Source: JAXJQF01 sp036311285
GTDB taxonomy: Bacteria > Pseudomonadota > Gammaproteobacteria > Enterobacterales > Succinivibrionaceae
Reading direction: 5' to 3'
Assembly (NCBI GenBank): GCA_036311285.1
Contig: JAXJQF010000042.1
Location: 1-8,774, forward strand
Length of the DNA: 8,774 bases
Part shown: positions 1-7,258 of the stretch, piece by piece
How the letters are laid out: every line of letters starts with the position of its first letter
Position numbering within the stretch: the first letter of the stretch is position 1
The notes under the pieces: model-generated
Seen by the model: the letters and a program-made list of their open reading frames with translations, nothing else
Told to the model about the DNA's origin: nothing
Database searches by the model: none
Translations under genes and position numbers: made by a program

Positions 1-2
1 TA

Positions 3-944
3 ACTAATAAGCCAGCAGATGCGTTATTATGTACTTATGTAGCAGTATTCTTCTGTGCAGCATGTTCTTGGTTAGGTATTAAGAAAGGTATAGAAAGAAC
101 AACAAAACCAATGATGATATTGTTATTATTATTCTTGGTATTGTTATGTGGTTATGCTATTTCTTTACCAAATGCTGAAAAAGGTTTAGAGAAGTTCTTT
201 GTTCCAGAACTAAGTGATTTATCATTAAGTAAGATCGGTTCTATTCTGCACGCAGCTCTTGGGCAAGTGTTCTTCACTCTTGGTTGTGGTGTCGGTATTA
301 TCATGGCATACGCAAGTTATATGGGTAAGAAGAAAACTATCGTTAGTGAAAGCTTGATCGTATGTGGTATTGATACTTTTGTGGCGATTTTAGCAGGTGT
401 TATGATCTTTGCCGCATGCTACTCTCAAGGGATTGGTGTAGACGCAGGGGTTTCATTAGTATTCCAATCAATGGTTGAAATCTTTAAGCATATGCCTATG
501 GGACAATTTTTTGGAGTTTCTTTCTTCTTCTTACTATTTATTGCAGCTATAACATCTTTAATCAGTGTGTTTGAATCAGTGGTTTCATTTGGTATTGACT
601 GTTTTAATTTAAGTAGAAAAAAGAGTGTATTTTATGTTTCAGTAATAAACGTTCTTATTACTATACCTGCGGTATATTCATTTAGTACTTTAGCTAATGT
701 TGAACTTTTTGGTCAAGATATCATTACATTTGAAGACTTTGTTTCAAGTAATATCTTCATGGTTCTTGGTTCTTTACTATTTGCTGTGTTCTGTTACAGT
801 CGTTATGGTTGGGGTATTAACAACTATATGGCAGAAATTAACGAAGGTCATGGCGTTAAGTTACCAAATTTCTTTAGAAACTATTTAAGATTTGTAATAC
901 CTGTTTTTATCTTAATAGTATTTGTAACAGGTATCATGAGCTAA
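3..944 (+). CDS. Sodium-dependent transporter, NSS (SLC6-like) family, C-terminal part (5' end outside window)
   Basis: The reading frame is open from the left edge, so this is the C-terminal 313 residues of a longer protein and the ATG at 111 is internal. The protein should be an inner-membrane Na+-coupled importer of an amino acid or related amine; the substrate cannot be read from the sequence. What shows the family: a short GIKKGIE-type loop near nt 80-100, a TM6-like segment ALGQVFFTLGCGVG (about nt 252-300) ending in AYASY, and a TM8-like segment ITSLISVFESVVSF (about nt 545-590). The Thr-Ser pair in that last segment matches the Na2-site pair of LeuT. By manual alignment the LeuT Asn286 position is Asp (in GIDTFVAILAG). 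Several further hydrophobic segments follow, up to a final one just before the stop. The gene is convergent with the next one and ends at a strong terminator. Family assignment is confident; specificity is unknown. Confidence 0.88.
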   Translation, partial: TNKPADALLCTYVAVFFCAACSWLGIKKGIERTTKPMMILLLLFLVLLCGYAISLPNAEKGLEKFFVPELSDLSLSKIGSILHAALGQVFFTLGCGVGIIMAYASYMGKKKTIVSESLIVCGIDTFVAILAGVMIFAACYSQGIGVDAGVSLVFQSMVEIFKHMPMGQFFGVSFFFLLFIAAITSLISVFESVVSFGIDCFNLSRKKSVFYVSVINVLITIPAVYSFSTLANVELFGQDIITFEDFVSSNIFMVLGSLLFAVFCYSRYGWGINNYMAEINEGHGVKLPNFFRNYLRFVIPVFILIVFVTGIMS

Positions 945-976
945 TAAAAGTTAATGATAAAAACTAGATAGATAAT

Positions 977-1012
977 AAAAGACCTACACTTTAAAAGTTG
1001 TAGGTCTTTTTT
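977..1012. terminator. Bidirectional rho-independent terminator between convergent genes
   Basis: A perfect 12-bp stem (AAAAGACCTACA, 977-988, with TGTAGGTCTTTT, 999-1010) encloses a 10-nt loop. A run of six T follows on the + strand (1007-1012), and the matching A-run gives a T-rich tail (TTTTATTATC) on the - strand. It lies 32 bp after the transporter stop and 54 bp past the end of the minus-strand DnaT-like gene, so it can end both transcripts. Outer AACTAG/CTAGTT arms (962-967 and 1015-1020) could lengthen the structure. Confidence 0.9.
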
Positions 1013-1066
1013 AACTAGTTATATTTAACTTGTTATATTGATTTGATATTTGTATTGCTCAAACAA

Positions 1067-1645
1067 TTAATGTTTTATACCTTTATCTTTCTTTAGAAAG
1101 CGTATAAATGAAAGATCCCATTGATGAGCGTTCTTTACTATATCTTTATCTTCGAAGTAGATTATAAATTTATTAACTTGTTCTTGAGTATAGGACGAGT
1201 TCATTAAGCCTGATAGTCTTGCAATTTGTTCATATTGAGCAGAAGGCAACCACGTCTTAGAGATTTTGAATATTTTGCTAGCTTCAATACATTGATCAAC
1301 TTTACGTAGAGGCAGTAATATTTCAATGTTATCGTAATAATCTTCCATCTTCGGTTCTGACAAAGGCTTGATTAGATTTGCTTTGATTAACTCGATTACG
1401 TATAGATTGATGATACCGATGTCTGGATTGTAAATTATTTCGTTTTTAAAGGTGATTTTATTATATTTAGTAATTCTTAATGCATCTTGATACTTGTGGT
1501 AATCAAGAGTTGTTTTGTCTCCTCGTAAAAAAGGTAAAATTCCTAAAATGTAGATTATCTTTGCTTGTAATGAAAGCGTTGAATCATAAAGTTTTTTTAT
1601 TTCTTCTGAATTTAATTTTTCATTTAAATTGATGTTGTTATTCAT
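1067..1645 (-). CDS. DnaT-like ssDNA-binding domain protein (putative primosomal/replication factor)
   Basis: A 192-residue protein. Residues about 126-186 resemble the C-terminal ssDNA-binding domain of E. coli DnaT: an F-x-I...W-x-P start (F126, W132, P134), a helix ending in G, a Q-x-x-x-x-F-I-x-Y segment (about 155-163) and a QW...F core (Q175, W176), spaced as in DnaT. DnaT is a primosomal protein that works with PriA/PriB to reload DnaC-DnaB helicase at stalled forks. The N-terminal half (LYDSTLSLQAKIIYILG, about 19-35, then a long predicted helix around 78-93) resembles the N-terminal region I associate with DnaT-domain replication proteins in gammaproteobacteria; this is from memory. 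The start is supported by AGAGGT (complement of 1651-1656), five bases before the ATG. No dnaC partner is visible: the neighbours are a convergent transporter and a divergent lipoprotein. The domain call is by eye, so a role in restart is inferred. Confidence 0.6.
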   Translation of the reverse strand: MNNNINLNEKLNSEEIKKLYDSTLSLQAKIIYILGILPFLRGDKTTLDYHKYQDALRITKYNKITFKNEIIYNPDIGIINLYVIELIKANLIKPLSEPKMEDYYDNIEILLPLRKVDQCIEASKIFKISKTWLPSAQYEQIARLSGLMNSSYTQEQVNKFIIYFEDKDIVKNAHQWDLSFIRFLKKDKGIKH

Positions 1646-1711
1646 TTTTTACCTCTTTGTTCTCATTTTATCATATAGAAAAGTATAAAAAGTACATATA
1701 TGTTGTTTTTT

Positions 1712-1737
1712 TTAACTAATTTAATTATATTAGTAAA
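1712..1737. promoter_or_regulatory. Operator-like palindrome with a -10 box for the minus-strand DnaT-like gene
   Basis: In the 207-bp divergent region, ACTAAT (1715-1720) and ATTAGT (1729-1734) are inverted around TTAATTAT. The central 20 bp are symmetric at 18 positions, and two more T/A pairs (1712-1713 with 1736-1737) extend the symmetry. On the - strand the right arm overlaps a perfect TATAAT (1729 down to 1724), about 70-80 bases before the DnaT-like start. No good -35 hexamer accompanies it. AT-rich DNA makes chance palindromes common, so binding by a regulator is only a suggestion. Confidence 0.3.
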
Positions 1738-1852
1738 TAAGCGGTTGGTCTTAAGTGCATGAAGTTCTTGTCGTTATACAATATAAGAACTACATAATAA
1801 ATATGTAATTAAAATTGATTGCATGGTATGCAAAGTAAAAAGTGAAGTTAAG

Positions 1853-2122
1853 ATGTTGTTAAAAATGAATAAGATTTTATCATATATCGTAATAGTAATA
1901 GCTGCTATGACACTTGTTGCTTGCGGTCCTAGCAAACCTCGTCCAAAACGTGGTACAACTTTAGAAATTGTACCTACAACAAAAGTGCCCAAAAAGACTG
2001 TAAATTGTGGTATGGGCTTTTCATTTTGTAAAAAAACTCGTGAATGTATTCGACCTGTTGCTTTAATGAAGGATGGAGATCCTAAAACCATTAAAGTGGA
2101 GTTCGATAAAAAGTGTAACTAA
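1853..2122 (+). CDS. Small secreted lipoprotein with a Cys motif (CxxGFxFC...CIRP)
   Basis: The predicted protein has 89 residues from the ATG at 1853. It starts with a short Lys-containing n-region and a hydrophobic stretch ILSYIVIVIAAMT, followed by the lipobox LVAC-G. This is a classical signal peptidase II site, so the mature protein should be lipid-anchored at Cys24. The mature part is Pro/Lys-rich, then contains CGMGFSFC, CIRP and a final Cys two residues before the stop. The four mature cysteines could form two disulfides in the periplasm. The pattern C-x2-G-aromatic-x-aromatic-C-x6-C-[IL]-R-P resembles a motif I recall from small secreted bacterial proteins with no firm function. Start: three in-frame ATGs exist at 1823, 1853 and 1865. 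1853 is chosen for the weak GAAG (1844-1847) ahead of it; 1865 gives an equally good signal peptide. No family name can be given. Confidence 0.7.
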   Translation: MLLKMNKILSYIVIVIAAMTLVACGPSKPRPKRGTTLEIVPTTKVPKKTVNCGMGFSFCKKTRECIRPVALMKDGDPKTIKVEFDKKCN

Positions 2123-2373
2123 AGACATATAATCTAAAGTTATATCTAACAAAGGTTTAAAGTCATTTAATTAAATACCAAACTGCAAATGCAACTAATA
2201 AAAAAGTTGTGTTGAGTTTTGTTGGTCTAAAAATATTATTAGAAAATTTATGTGTTCTTCTGTATGTGATAATTTAGACACTTTAAAAGAGTCATATTCT
2301 AATTATAAAAATACGTTTTATTGATATTTTGTACTTAAGTTTTATTAAACATATGTAAAGAAATGTCTTGAAG
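2123..2373. other. Intergenic region between lipoprotein gene and pepN promoter
   Basis: No open reading frame of note. A weak hairpin with CAACT/AGTTG arms lies around 2192-2209 but lacks a proper T-run. GTCTAAA (2225-2231) and TTTAGAC (2273-2279) form a perfect 7-bp inverted repeat with a 41-base loop. No convincing terminator for the lipoprotein gene is visible, so its transcript may end by another mechanism or run towards pepN. Confidence 0.4.
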
Positions 2374-2382
2374 TGGTATAAT
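2374..2382 (+). promoter_or_regulatory. Extended -10 promoter of pepN
   Basis: TGGTATAAT is a perfect extended -10 element (TG-n-TATAAT), placed 77 bases before the pepN ATG. The -35 region is weak (TGTAAA at 2354-2359 with a 17-base spacer), as expected when an extended -10 is present. Transcription would begin near 2389, giving a leader of about 70 bases. This is the best promoter match seen in the window. Confidence 0.6.
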
Positions 2383-2459
2383 CTGCAAGATTTTTGAAAA
2401 TTAAGCATTTATTAAATAATTATTAGTACTAGGAATTATTAAAGTTATAGGATTTACAC

Positions 2460-5111
2460 ATGTCTTGCATTCGCCAGGAAAAACGTCGTTTGGACTATAA
2501 AGAGCCTTTATTTACAATTACTGATGTTGATCTTACCTTTGAACTAGATTTTGAAAATACAGTTGTAACTTCTGTAAGTAAGGTAAAACGTTTAACAAGT
2601 GATGCTAATGAACCATTAGTTTTAGATGGTGATGAATTAAAACTATTAAGTGTTGCTATTGATGGTAAAGAAGTTAAGTTTGTAGAAACTTCAACAACTT
2701 TGACTATCGAGAATGTTCCAGCTGAGTTTGAATTAACAATCAAGACTCAAATTAGTCCTAAAAATAATTCAGCATTAATGGGATTATATGTATCAGATGG
2801 TAAATATTGTACTCAATGTGAGCCAGAAGGATTTAGAAGAATTACTTTCTTTTTAGACCATCCAGATGTTTTAGCTAAATATACTACTCATATTATTGCT
2901 AAAGATGGTGAATATCCGTTCATGCTTTCAAATGGTAACAAGATTAGTGATACAGTAGTTGACGGTATCAGAACTGTTACTTGGCAAGATCCATTCCCAA
3001 AACCAAGCTATCTATTTGCATTAGTAGTAGGTGATTTTGATGAACTTACAGATAAGTTTATAACTAAAAGTGGCAGAAATGTAGATGTATTCCTATACGT
3101 AGATAAAGGTCAAGCAGCTAGAGGTCTTCACGCGTTAGAATCTATTTTAAAATCAATGAAATGGGATGAAGAACGTTTCGGTTTAGAATATGATTTAGAT
3201 AGATTTATGGTAGTAGCGGTTGACTTTTTCAACGCAGGAGCCATGGAAAATAAGGGGTTAAATATCTTTAACTCTAAGTTCGTGTTAGCAGATTCTAAGA
3301 GTGCAACAGATAATGATGTTGAAAATATCTTATCTGTAATTGGTCATGAGTATTTCCATAATTGGACAGGAGATAGAGTAACTTGTCGTGATTGGTTCCA
3401 ATTAAGCTTAAAGGAAGGCTTAACTGTATTTAGAGATCAAGAATTTTCTAGTGATTTAGGTTGTAGACCTATTGAAAGATTAAAAGCTATAAGCGTAATA
3501 AAAGGTCCTCAATTTGCAGAGGATTCAGGTCCAATGGCTCATCCTATTAGACCAGACTTCGTAATGGAAATGAATAATTTCTACTCAGTTACTGTATATG
3601 ACAAGGGTGCTGAAGTTATTCGTATGATTCATACAATTTTAGGTGAAGATTTATTCCAAAAAGGTATGAAGCTTTATTTTGAACGCTTTGACGGTAAAGC
3701 AGTAACCTGTGAAGACTTTGTAAAGAGTATGGAAGATGCGTCAGGCATTGACTTAACTCAATTTAGAAATTGGTACTCTCAAGCTGGTACGCCAGAAGTT
3801 ACAGTTAGCTTAAATTACGTTGAAGAAAATAAACAAGCAATTTTAAACTTAACTCAATTTACGCCAGCAACACCAAATCAAGCAACAAAAGAACCGTTTG
3901 TAATTCCTGTAAGCATGGCTCTTTATACAAGTGAAGGTAAAAGAATTGATCTTCAAAGAAATGGCGAAAAATTAAATGAAGTTCAATTATTAACTAAAGA
4001 AAATGACGTTTGGGTGTTTGATAATGTTGAAGAACGTCCTGTGGTTGCGATGTTCCAAAATTTTAGTGCACCAGTTAAGTTTTTCTATCCTTATACAGAA
4101 TCAGACCTAATTACTTTATTAAAGTACGCTGAGGATCCTGTAAATAGATACGATGCAATGCAGAGTTTGATCAACAATTATTTACTTGTAAATGTTGCAA
4201 ATGTACAAAGAAAGACTGAGTTCTCAAACATTTCTGCGATTGTAAGTGCATTTAAGTATGTAATTAAAGACACAAATATCGATAATAGATTTAAAGCATT
4301 TTTATTAAAACTTCCAAGTGTTAACACTTTAATGGAATTATTTAAGGTAATAGATATTGATGCTATTTCTGAAATCAGAAATTACATATTTGAATCATTG
4401 AGTGTACAGTTACACAATAATTTTAAGAATTTGTATGTTGATTTATATGAACAATATGCAGAGAGAGTAAAATCTGGTGAACCGTATGAATGTAATGAAG
4501 AACAAATCGGCCAAAGAGAATTATGTGCAAGTGTTTTACCATACTATATCAAGAGTTTAATTTTAGATGGTGATTTAGATGTTGCTAATTCTGTAATTAA
4601 GGAACATTACTTCTTGTCAGACAATATGACAGATTGCTTAACGGCAATGAATATTGTTTGTCAATTTGGTTTAGAGGTTCAAGAAGAAATTCTAGAAGAC
4701 TTTGAAGAAAAATGGTCAGATAACGCATTAGTATTTGATAATTACTTCAGAGCAATTGCGATGTCTGAGCAAGAAGGAACACTAGAAAGAGTGAAGGGCT
4801 TAATGAATCATAAGTGCTTCGATCTTTCAAATCCAAACAGAGTAAGAGCTTTAATTGGAAGTTTTGCAATGGCTAACCCGATTTGTTTTCATGCAAAAGA
4901 TGGCAGTGGCTATGAATTTTTAACAGATATACTAATTAAGCTGAATTCGATAAATGCTCATGTTGCAGCAAGAATTATGACACCAATGATTAGCTTAAAT
5001 AGACTTGATTTATCTCGAAAGCAATGTATTCAAAAATGCTTTGATAAGTTGTTAAGGCTTGATGGATTAAGTACGTCTCTGTTCGAAAAGATAGATAAAG
5101 CATTAAAGTAA
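2460..5111 (+). CDS. pepN: Aminopeptidase N (M1 family zinc metallopeptidase)
   Basis: This cytoplasmic zinc exopeptidase removes N-terminal residues in the last steps of peptide turnover. It has 883 residues, close to the 870 of E. coli PepN, and is collinear with it from the N-terminal DYKEPLFTITDVDLTFELDF to the C-terminal EKIDKALK. Active-site features are intact: exopeptidase motif GAMEN at 260-264; zinc motif HEYFH at 296-300 (H296, E297, H300) with the third ligand E319 in LKEGLT; and transition-state Tyr380 in TVYDKGAEV. Each is one less than the E. coli number. The N-terminal beta domain, catalytic domain, small beta domain (about 440-545) and alpha-helical C-terminal domain are all present. 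The C-terminal half is the more diverged. The start matches the family, and TAGGA (2448-2452) lies 7 bases before the ATG. A hairpin follows the stop and DUF2835 begins 62 bases later. Confidence 0.98.
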   Translation: MSCIRQEKRRLDYKEPLFTITDVDLTFELDFENTVVTSVSKVKRLTSDANEPLVLDGDELKLLSVAIDGKEVKFVETSTTLTIENVPAEFELTIKTQISPKNNSALMGLYVSDGKYCTQCEPEGFRRITFFLDHPDVLAKYTTHIIAKDGEYPFMLSNGNKISDTVVDGIRTVTWQDPFPKPSYLFALVVGDFDELTDKFITKSGRNVDVFLYVDKGQAARGLHALESILKSMKWDEERFGLEYDLDRFMVVAVDFFNAGAMENKGLNIFNSKFVLADSKSATDNDVENILSVIGHEYFHNWTGDRVTCRDWFQLSLKEGLTVFRDQEFSSDLGCRPIERLKAISVIKGPQFAEDSGPMAHPIRPDFVMEMNNFYSVTVYDKGAEVIRMIHTILGEDLFQKGMKLYFERFDGKAVTCEDFVKSMEDASGIDLTQFRNWYSQAGTPEVTVSLNYVEENKQAILNLTQFTPATPNQATKEPFVIPVSMALYTSEGKRIDLQRNGEKLNEVQLLTKENDVWVFDNVEERPVVAMFQNFSAPVKFFYPYTESDLITLLKYAEDPVNRYDAMQSLINNYLLVNVANVQRKTEFSNISAIVSAFKYVIKDTNIDNRFKAFLLKLPSVNTLMELFKVIDIDAISEIRNYIFESLSVQLHNNFKNLYVDLYEQYAERVKSGEPYECNEEQIGQRELCASVLPYYIKSLILDGDLDVANSVIKEHYFLSDNMTDCLTAMNIVCQFGLEVQEEILEDFEEKWSDNALVFDNYFRAIAMSEQEGTLERVKGLMNHKCFDLSNPNRVRALIGSFAMANPICFHAKDGSGYEFLTDILIKLNSINAHVAARIMTPMISLNRLDLSRKQCIQKCFDKLLRLDGLSTSLFEKIDKALK

Positions 5112-5122
5112 TAACATAAATT

Positions 5123-5159
5123 GAGAGCATTGTTGACAAATAATGCTCTCGTAATTTTT
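5123..5159 (+). terminator. Hairpin after pepN, possible weak terminator
   Basis: A perfect 9-bp stem (GAGAGCATT, 5123-5131, with AATGCTCTC, 5142-5150) encloses a 10-nt loop. The T-run (5155-5159) is offset by GTAA from the stem, so termination would be partial. It lies 11 bases after the pepN stop. Partial termination with some read-through into DUF2835 is the likely effect. Confidence 0.5.
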
Positions 5160-5162
5160 AAA
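5133..5162 (+). promoter_or_regulatory. Possible promoter for the DUF2835 gene
   Basis: The loop of the post-pepN hairpin contains a perfect -35 hexamer, TTGACA (5133-5138). Eighteen bases further is TTTAAG (5157-5162), a 4-of-6 match to the -10 consensus. Transcription would begin only a few bases before the ATG at 5174, leaving almost no leader; that would fit the lack of a clear ribosome binding site there. The -10 match is poor, so confidence is low. Confidence 0.25.
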
Positions 5163-5173
5163 GTAAGTGATAA

Positions 5174-5398
5174 ATGGCTAATAGATTTATAAATTTTAGT
5201 GTCAGAATTTCTCCTGAAGAAGTGTTGGCTATCTACCAAGGGGCGATTCAAAAAGTTATAGTTATTAGCGACACAGGATTAAAAATTGAGATGAAAGCAT
5301 CTCATTTTAGACAATTTACAACATCAAGTGGAATTAGCGGAAGGTTTCAGATGGAGCTTGATGAACGAAATAAACTAGTAAGTTTAAGAAGAATTTAA
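5174..5398 (+). CDS. DUF2835 family protein
   Basis: A 74-residue soluble protein of unknown function. It matches the DUF2835 family along its whole length as I recall it: an F-x-[VL]-x-I-S start, a central YQGAIQKVIVISDTGLKI (about 21-38), the HFRQFTTSSGISGRF block (about 44-58) and a final LDERNKLVSLRRI. The small size, alternating hydrophobic pattern and basic residues suggest a compact beta-rich fold. The family is common in gammaproteobacteria such as Vibrio, Shewanella and Pseudomonas, and I recall it being found near pepN and pyrD there (not verified). No signal peptide or membrane segment is seen. The upstream AAGTAAGTGA is only a weak ribosome binding site. It lies 62 bases after pepN and 79 before pyrD, so it may be transcribed partly with either. 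Confidence 0.85.
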   Translation: MANRFINFSVRISPEEVLAIYQGAIQKVIVISDTGLKIEMKASHFRQFTTSSGISGRFQMELDERNKLVSLRRI

Positions 5399-5477
5399 TA
5401 AACTTTGCGAGTTAAGTAGTTTGTGCTGTTAATTTTAAAGAATGTTGAAACTTAGAAAATTTTAGAGGTATCTTGGT

Positions 5478-6503
5478 ATGTTTTATTCATTATATAAGTC
5501 TTGCATAAGACCAATTATATTTAAGTTTAATCCAGAAACTGCTCATAATATGATAATGGGACAGATGAGATTTATGTCTAAGTCTAAACTTTTAACAGCT
5601 ATGATATCTCAAAATGTTGCTTCAAAACCTGTAAAGGTTATGGGAATAGATTTCCCAAATCCAGTAGGGCTAGCAGCTGGTTTAGATAAAGACGGTGAAG
5701 CAATTGATGCTTTTGGTGCATTAGGTTTTGGTTTTATTGAAGTAGGTACAGTTACTCCAAAACCACAACCAGGAAACGATAAACCTCGCTTATTTAGAAT
5801 TATTCCTAAAAAGGCCATAATTAACCGTATGGGCTTCAACAACCATGGGGTGGATAACTTAGTCGAGAATATTAAGAAATCGCGTTATAAGGGCGTTTTA
5901 GGCGTAAATATTGGAAAAAATAAAGTAACACCAATCGAAAAGAGCGTTGATGATTATTTATATTGTTTCGATAAAGTGTATGAATATGCTTCATATGTGA
6001 CAATCAATATTTCATCTCCAAATACTCCTAATTTAAGAAGTTTACAATTAGGTGAAGCTTTAGAAGAACTCGTAATGGCTCTTAAAAAGCGTCAAAGTGA
6101 GTTAAGCGAAAAGTTTGGAAAGTATGTACCTTTAGCAGTTAAAATTGCTCCTGATTTAACTGATGAAGAAGTCGAAGGTATTTGTAATATTTTCTTAAAA
6201 CATAAGGTAGATGGAATTATTGCAACTAATACAACAATCGCTAGAGATGAAGTTAAAGACTTTAAAAATGGATTAGAAACAGGGGGGTTAAGTGGTCAAC
6301 CTGTATTCCAAAAAAGTACAGAAGTCTTAAAGAAGATTAATCAAATAGTAGATGGTAGAATTCCTATCATTGGAGTAGGTGGGGTTGATTCATTAGAAAA
6401 AGCACAAGAAAAATTTAAGAATGGTGCTGAACTTATTCAAATTTACACTGGTTTTATTTACGAAGGACCTAAACTTATTCAAAAAATTGTGAATTACCTA
6501 TAA
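5478..6503 (+). CDS. pyrD: Dihydroorotate dehydrogenase (quinone), class 2
   Basis: This FMN enzyme oxidises dihydroorotate to orotate, the fourth step of UMP synthesis, and passes electrons to membrane quinones. It has 341 residues (E. coli 336) and aligns with E. coli PyrD throughout. The N-terminal about 40 residues form the membrane-associating extension typical of class 2. Key parts: AAGLDKDGE (66-74), TVTPKPQPGNDKPRLFR (91-107), NRMGFNN (116-122), the catalytic NISSPNTP with Ser180 (E. coli Ser175), the FMN-contacting Lys222 in VKIAPDL, IATNTT (248-253) and the C-terminal phosphate-binding GVGGVDS and YTGF segments. AGAGG (5464-5468) lies nine bases before the ATG and supports this start. 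A run of six G (6282-6287) encodes the conserved Gly-Gly pair. A hairpin with a T-tract follows, then zapC. Confidence 0.98.
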   Translation: MFYSLYKSCIRPIIFKFNPETAHNMIMGQMRFMSKSKLLTAMISQNVASKPVKVMGIDFPNPVGLAAGLDKDGEAIDAFGALGFGFIEVGTVTPKPQPGNDKPRLFRIIPKKAIINRMGFNNHGVDNLVENIKKSRYKGVLGVNIGKNKVTPIEKSVDDYLYCFDKVYEYASYVTINISSPNTPNLRSLQLGEALEELVMALKKRQSELSEKFGKYVPLAVKIAPDLTDEEVEGICNIFLKHKVDGIIATNTTIARDEVKDFKNGLETGGLSGQPVFQKSTEVLKKINQIVDGRIPIIGVGGVDSLEKAQEKFKNGAELIQIYTGFIYEGPKLIQKIVNYL

Positions 6504-6564
6504 AAATTTAATAAAGAATTATTTAAATAAAAATATTTTATTGATTAAATAATAACTTGAATAT

Positions 6565-6616
6565 AAACTCGTATACATATAAGAATAATTTTATAAGAGT
6601 ATACGGGTTTTTATTT
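6565..6616 (+). terminator. Hairpin with T-tract between pyrD and zapC (terminator or leader structure)
   Basis: AAACTCGTATAC (6565-6576) and GTATACGGGTTT (6599-6610) form a 12-bp stem with one G-T pair and a 22-base loop, in which TATAA/TTATA can also pair. TTTTTATTT (6608-6616) follows at once and runs up to the zapC ATG. The shape is that of a rho-independent terminator for pyrD, though the stem has few G-C pairs. Because it abuts the start codon, it could equally act as a leader hairpin that limits zapC expression. It argues against the upstream TTG start at 6557, which would translate both arms. Confidence 0.55.
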
Positions 6617-7210
6617 ATGTCAAGAGTTTCTTTAGACGACGCAATAACATGGAAGTGGACAAAAAACACTGACTGTAATTATGTGAATATTACACTAATG
6701 ACAAAAGATCATAGAGCGTTTAAAGGCACTACCCATATTCAATTAAATCATATCGACTTCGATAATGCTAGAGAAGCAGCATTTACAGAAAAAGATGCAT
6801 TCTTATATAACGAATTTAAAAAAAGCATTGGTGACTTTAATTACAGTGAACAAGACAAGTTACTAATGGCTATTGACGCAACTTGTTTAGCAAGATTTCA
6901 TAAGAAATTAACTGTAGTTGACAACTATTTTAAGCCTGTAAACAAAGCAAGAAAGGCAATTGTAGGTGAGGTTGTTTCAATTGTGACAGTTAATCAAAAT
7001 AGTTCAAACAAATGCGTTAGCGGTAACTTTTTGGTTGTAGAAAAGGATGATGAATCTCAAACATGTTACCTTATGTTGTTAAATAAAGAATTACAGGTTG
7101 GTAAAGGTCAATATTGGAAATACTCAACATTAGTAAAAGTAGGTTATGACAAGATTATTCCAATGTCTGTAATTAATACTGAATTGATTAAAACTCTCAA
7201 TATAGCTTAG
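6617..7210 (+). CDS. zapC: Cell division protein ZapC
   Basis: ZapC is a cytoplasmic protein that binds FtsZ and stabilises or bundles filaments in the division ring. This one has 197 residues (E. coli 180) and aligns with E. coli ZapC at several points: TWKW near the start (11-14; NWRW in E. coli), FTEKDAFLYNEFKKSIGDFN (56-75, with the acidic and aromatic pattern of DDAALYFSFEEKCRDFN), then the LAxFHKK-like segment, and FLVVEKDDESQTCYLML (138-154; LLVVESGENAALCLL). Position right after pyrD is the same as in E. coli, which strengthens the call. The frame also has a TTG at 6557 that would add 20 residues, but these come from the hairpin and have no counterpart in ZapC, so the ATG at 6617 is preferred. 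No clear ribosome binding site precedes it. A strong terminator follows. Confidence 0.85.
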   Translation: MSRVSLDDAITWKWTKNTDCNYVNITLMTKDHRAFKGTTHIQLNHIDFDNAREAAFTEKDAFLYNEFKKSIGDFNYSEQDKLLMAIDATCLARFHKKLTVVDNYFKPVNKARKAIVGEVVSIVTVNQNSSNKCVSGNFLVVEKDDESQTCYLMLLNKELQVGKGQYWKYSTLVKVGYDKIIPMSVINTELIKTLNIA

Positions 7211-7223
7211 GCTAGTCTTTGTG

Positions 7224-7258
7224 CCCTTGTTCTGGTCAAACAAGGGTTTCTTTTTTTT
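7224..7258 (+). terminator. Rho-independent terminator of zapC
   Basis: A perfect 8-bp stem (CCCTTGTT, 7224-7231, with AACAAGGG, 7239-7246) encloses a 7-base loop and is followed by TTTC and eight T (7247-7258). It begins 14 bases after the zapC stop. It has the G-C-rich base and long T-tract of a strong terminator and closes the pepN-to-zapC block. Confidence 0.92.

Noticed and set aside
6282..6287. Run of six G in pyrD as a phase-variable tract
   Set aside because: It encodes the conserved Gly-Gly in TGGLSG of an essential-type enzyme, and the frame is intact; six is short for phase variation.
6557..6616. Upstream TTG start for zapC adding 20 residues
   Set aside because: These codons are made from the hairpin and T-tract after pyrD and have no counterpart in E. 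coli ZapC.
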